DNA of 6,519 bases from Candidatus Nanohalarchaeota archaeon (GTDB taxonomy: Archaea > EX4484-52 > B79-G9), in contig DAOVYR010000062.1 in NCBI GenBank assembly GCA_030635525.1, positions 1 to 6,519 of the forward strand, written 5' to 3'. Positions 4,614 through 6,519 of the stretch are shown here, piece by piece. How positions within the stretch are numbered: position 1 is the stretch's first letter; each line of letters opens with the position of its first letter. The notes under the pieces were generated by a model that was not told the DNA's origin, did no database searches, and saw only the letters and a program-made list of their open reading frames with translations. The position numbers were made by a program, and so were the translations under genes.

Positions 4614-5228
4614 TCATACTTCCTTAAAGAATTTTACGGCAAAATTACAAAAATTAATGATAACCTTTTTATCAAGATCAAATTCTTTTCTACTTCCCAA
4701 ATAGTTTTTAGATGTCGGAGTTACTTCTTTTCCTTCCATTAGTTCTGCATAGGTAATACATTTAATGTGTTTTTTTGAAACTATAATAAAATAACAATTT
4801 TCATAAGGATAATCTTTTGGTAAGTCAGATTTTTTGAATTCTTCACTTTTTCTAAATTTAATTTCAATAAAAAATACTTCTTTTCCTTTTTGAATTACAA
4901 AATCAGGCATTCTTCGGATATTTGATGCCACGTCACCTCTAACTCCTTTTAGTAATTTCATAATTCCGGGAACTGTGTTTTCCATTCCATATCTAAAAAC
5001 ATTATAATCTAATGATAAAAATAATTCTTCTATCAATGTTTCAGCAATCCTTCCTTTAATCATGCCTTCTTTGTAATTACTTTCTCCTTTAGATAACCCT
5101 TTTGATTTGGAAGCAGAGTTGTTGTTGTTTTGATGTTCTCTACATAGTGCATGATTAAACTTTTTCATAGACCAATCATACTCTTTTTTTGTTATTTCTA
5201 CTTTGCATTTAGAGCATTCGTATGACAT
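4614..5228 (-). CDS. zinc-finger PD-(D/E)XK nuclease-like protein (AT-rich, probably acquired)
   Basis: A 204-residue protein. Residues 1-33 hold a zinc knuckle pair C5-SK-C8 ... C29-RE-H32 around a short KKEYDWSMKKFNHALC segment, a pattern I associate with small N-terminal fingers of phage and plasmid nucleases. A polar Asn/Ser/Lys linker follows (34-52). The nuclease core starts with GRIAETLIEELFLSLDYNVFRY (59-80; E63 is the usual helix acid), then PDF (108-110) and, after a beta turn, FFIEIKFR (119-126). P108-D109 with E122-x-K124 fits the PD-(D/E)XK active site. Family knowledge: this fold covers restriction, repair and integrase-linked enzymes, so the substrate is unknown. Base use differs from the neighbours: AT-rich and without their strand bias. 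A TATA box predicts a leaderless message. No methyltransferase lies nearby. Confidence 0.82.
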   Translation of the reverse strand: MSYECSKCKVEITKKEYDWSMKKFNHALCREHQNNNNSASKSKGLSKGESNYKEGMIKGRIAETLIEELFLSLDYNVFRYGMENTVPGIMKLLKGVRGDVASNIRRMPDFVIQKGKEVFFIEIKFRKSEEFKKSDLPKDYPYENCYFIIVSKKHIKCITYAELMEGKEVTPTSKNYLGSRKEFDLDKKVIINFCNFAVKFFKEV

Positions 5229-5553
5229 AAAAATCTGTTATTGCAGAATCTATATAAAGTTAGCTAATTTTTTGAAATTACCCCTTCTGTCTTAGCTTTT
5301 TTTCTTGATTGAGTTTAACATTTTGGGCTTATGAGAAGTTCTGACTGAAATGAGAGATGTAACGGGGTCGAGTATTGCAGAGCTGAAGGCGGGGATTGGA
5401 GAAGTTCTTATCGTGTTGTGTATTTTGTATCGTGATTAACTGAAGTAGTGCGTAGTACGATATGGGTGAATGAGGAGTGATTCTGGCGAACGACGAATGA
5501 ATCGGTTATTATTTATAAGGGTCTTGTTGTTCTGTTTGCTTTTGTATGCTTGT
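5229..5553. other. 325-base stretch without a convincing gene
   Basis: Apart from the nuclease TATA box, no supported gene is seen. The stretch holds GAGAAGTTCT twice (5333-5342 and 5399-5408, each containing the palindrome AGAA-G-TTCT), TATCGTG twice (5409-5415 and 5428-5434), and TATCGT/ACGATA as an inverted pair (5428-5433 and 5457-5462). TTATTTATAA at 5508-5517 could act as a TATA box in either direction. A minus-strand transcript from it would start near 5488, and I found no ATG, GTG or TTG start for the next hundred bases of that strand. A 29-codon reading frame at 5350-5439 on the plus strand is unsupported. Confidence 0.5.
5251..5259 (-). promoter_or_regulatory. TATA box of the PD-(D/E)XK gene (leaderless message)
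   Basis: The minus strand reads CTTTATATA, a strong archaeal TATA box. A start 26 bases on falls at the ATG itself (5228), and no ribosome-binding site precedes the ATG. Confidence 0.65.
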
Positions 5554-6147
5554 TTAGTGTTTTATTATGCGCGATTTTTGGAATCTTATTGCGTCTTCTA
5601 CTGTGTGGATGTTTCGTTTTTTCATGTGCCTGTATAGGTTGCTGAATAGGTCTTTTGTTGCCATTACGTCGCTCATGGCGCGGTGCGCTTGCTGGTTGTT
5701 TATTCTTAGGTGGCTGCATAGGTTTTCTAACTTGTATGAGCTTAGGTTGGGTATCAGCCTTCTTGATAGTTTGCAGGTGCATAGGGCGTTGTTTTCCAGT
5801 TCGTCTGTTTCGGTTTCTTTGAAGTTGTGGTTCAGAAAGTTGTAGTCGAATGTTGTGTTGTGCGCGATGATTACGTTGTTGGCTATGAATTTTCTTATGT
5901 CTGCACTTACGTCTGGGAAGGTCGGTGCGTCTTTTACCATGTTGTTTGTTATGCCTGTCAGGGAGGTTATGAAGGAGGGGATTCTTCTTTGTGGGTTTAT
6001 TAGTGTTGAGTATCTGTCTATTGTGTTGAATGTGGTTGTGTTGTTGTCTACGTTTACTTTGAGGGCAGAGAATTCTGTGATTTTATGCATGTGTCTCGAG
6101 AGTCCTGTTGTTTCGATGTCGAGTATTACGAATTTTGTGTTTTCCAT
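5554..6147 (-). CDS. DnaQ-like DEDDh 3'-5' exonuclease
   Basis: A 197-residue stand-alone exonuclease domain with all active-site motifs. Exo I is VILDIETTGL (7-16) with D10 and E12. Exo II is IIAHNTTFDYNFL (93-105) with D101. Exo III is AHRAMSDV (154-161) with H155 and D160, the HxAxxD form that marks the DEDDh class. Between Exo I and II lies INPQRRIPSFITSLTGIT (50-67), typical of the PolC/DinG-epsilon branch. Family knowledge: such enzymes remove nucleotides from DNA or RNA 3' ends in proofreading, repair or RNA maturation using two metal ions. No polymerase gene is adjacent, so whether it serves replication is unknown. The ATG at 6147 has no good ribosome-binding site; AGATATAAC (6186-6178) may be its TATA box. 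The gene follows the strand bias of the window and looks native. Confidence 0.92.
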   Translation of the reverse strand: MENTKFVILDIETTGLSRHMHKITEFSALKVNVDNNTTTFNTIDRYSTLINPQRRIPSFITSLTGITNNMVKDAPTFPDVSADIRKFIANNVIIAHNTTFDYNFLNHNFKETETDELENNALCTCKLSRRLIPNLSSYKLENLCSHLRINNQQAHRAMSDVMATKDLFSNLYRHMKKRNIHTVEDAIRFQKSRIIKH

Positions 6148-6177
6148 GTTGTCGCCGTTGTTTTTATTTTGATGTCT

Positions 6178-6186
6178 GTTATATCT
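6178..6186 (-). promoter_or_regulatory. candidate TATA box of the exonuclease gene
   Basis: AGATATAAC on the minus strand gives a predicted start near 6156, nine bases before the ATG. The match to the TATA consensus is moderate. Confidence 0.35.
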
Positions 6187-6249
6187 GTGTTTGTTGTAAT
6201 TTATGTTTACTTATCTTTATTTTCCCCCTTGGTTCTTTGTGATGTCCCA

Positions 6250-6301
6250 CAACCTTCTGAAAGGTTGATTATCAAGTGCGTTTCGCTTTGCTCAAGCGCA
6301 C
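6250..6301 (+). ncRNA. structured element B, possible small RNA related to element A
   Basis: CAACCTT (6250-6256) pairs with AAGGTTG (6261-6267) around loop CTGA. Three bases later comes ATCA (6271-6274), then a second hairpin GTGCGTTT/AAGCGCAC (6276-6283 with 6294-6301) whose 5' arm and loop contain TTCGCTTT (6282-6289). Element A at 2907-2954 has the same first hairpin with one compensatory pair change (G-C there, A-T here), the same 3-base spacer, ATCA and TTCGCTTT. On the plus strand a weak TATA-like TTTATTTT lies near 6217-6223 and a T-rich run follows (6307-6330), so an independent plus-strand transcript of about 90 bases is possible. Orientation is antisense to both flanking genes. Function is not recognised. 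Confidence 0.4.
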
Positions 6302-6360
6302 GGGGGTTTATTTTCATTTTCGTCTTTTTTCGAGCCCCCACCCGCCCAGTTGAGGGTTAT

Positions 6361-6382
6361 GTTGTCTGAGTAGTTGTCTGAG
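6361..6382. repeat. tandem 10-bp direct repeat GTTGTCTGAG, 12-bp period
   Basis: GTTGTCTGAG occurs at 6361-6370 and 6373-6382 with two bases (TA) between. It lies about 30 bases past the stop of the membrane-protein gene. Role unknown; two copies only. Confidence 0.5.
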
Positions 6383-6411
6383 TTTTTTGATGGATGTTGT
6401 GGGGTTATTGT

Positions 6412-6519
6412 TTATGTCAGGCCTAGCATGTCTCCGAAGATTGCGAAGAGGAGCGCTTTTGCTGCGAAGAATATTATCAGTGCAAGACTTACGAAGACGG
6501 GGCTGTATTTTACTGCGCC
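6412..6519 (-). CDS. C-terminal end of a small-tailed membrane protein (partial)
   Basis: The last 35 residues of a gene entering from the right edge, ending at TAA (6414-6412). The sequence has a hydrophobic run from about residue 7 to 28 (PVFVSLALIIFFAAKALLFA), long enough for one membrane helix, followed by a short tail IFGDMLGLT. The start KYSP suggests a basic edge before the helix. I do not recognise the family from this piece. The strand bias (A/C-rich coding strand) matches the neighbouring minus-strand genes. Confidence 0.65.
   Translation of the reverse strand, partial: GAVKYSPVFVSLALIIFFAAKALLFAIFGDMLGLT

Noticed and set aside
5350..5439. A 29-codon plus-strand frame containing ELKAG, faintly like the start of archaeal OB-fold single-strand-binding proteins
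   Set aside because: The match is only a few residues, nothing follows in other frames, and there is no ribosome-binding site.
4511..5553. Possible attachment-site repeat of the tRNA-Val 3' end flanking the nuclease gene
   Set aside because: I found no second copy of the T-arm/acceptor sequence to the right of the nuclease gene.
6302..6339. GGGGG (6302-6306) and CCCCC (6335-6339) as a terminator stem after element B
   Set aside because: The loop of nearly 30 bases is long and the T-run lies inside it, unlike a normal terminator; left as part of the T-rich tail.

Overview
The window looks archaeal. TATA boxes of the TTTATA type sit about 25 bases before most starts. Ribosome-binding sites are of the GGTGA/GGAGGT type, and two genes appear leaderless. 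A DUF5679-type mini zinc-ribbon gene and tRNAs of archaeal character are also present. The small gene set and spacing would fit a DPANN-type archaeon, but that placement is only a guess. The + strand is strongly G/T-rich whichever strand carries the gene, as expected from replication-strand bias. Only the 4614-5228 gene breaks this pattern.

Left part (1-2943): a divergent sugar-nucleotide cluster. Running left off the edge is the N-terminus of a GalU-type nucleotidyltransferase. Running right are a ribbon-helix-helix (RHH) DNA-binding domain fused to a nucleotidyltransferase-like domain whose catalytic signatures are degraded, and then a NodU/TobZ-family carbamoyltransferase. The carbamoyltransferase's YrdC-like half is intact but its Kae1-like half has lost the usual histidine motif. 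Two GTAGGATA direct repeats, one helical turn apart, lie between the divergent promoters and are a candidate operator for the RHH protein. The picture suggests a sugar-nucleotide-sensing regulator beside the synthesis gene and a surface-glycan modification gene; this is inference.

Middle part (2944-4530): a 46-residue DUF5679 zinc-ribbon protein, tRNA-Leu(GAG) with encoded CCA, an operon of NAD(P)H-hydrate epimerase plus an 80-residue unknown protein, tRNA-Glu(CTC), all on the minus strand, and tRNA-Val(GAC) on the plus strand.

Right part (4531-6519): an AT-rich, probably acquired gene for a zinc-finger PD-(D/E)XK nuclease; a 325-base stretch without a convincing gene; a DnaQ-like DEDDh exonuclease; a 264-base gap holding a structured element; and the C-terminal end of a membrane protein.

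Two structured elements (2905-2995 and 6250-6301) share a 7-bp hairpin with a compensatory base-pair change, the same 3-base spacer, ATCA, and a downstream TTCGCTTT. They look like two members of one unrecognised RNA or DNA element family.
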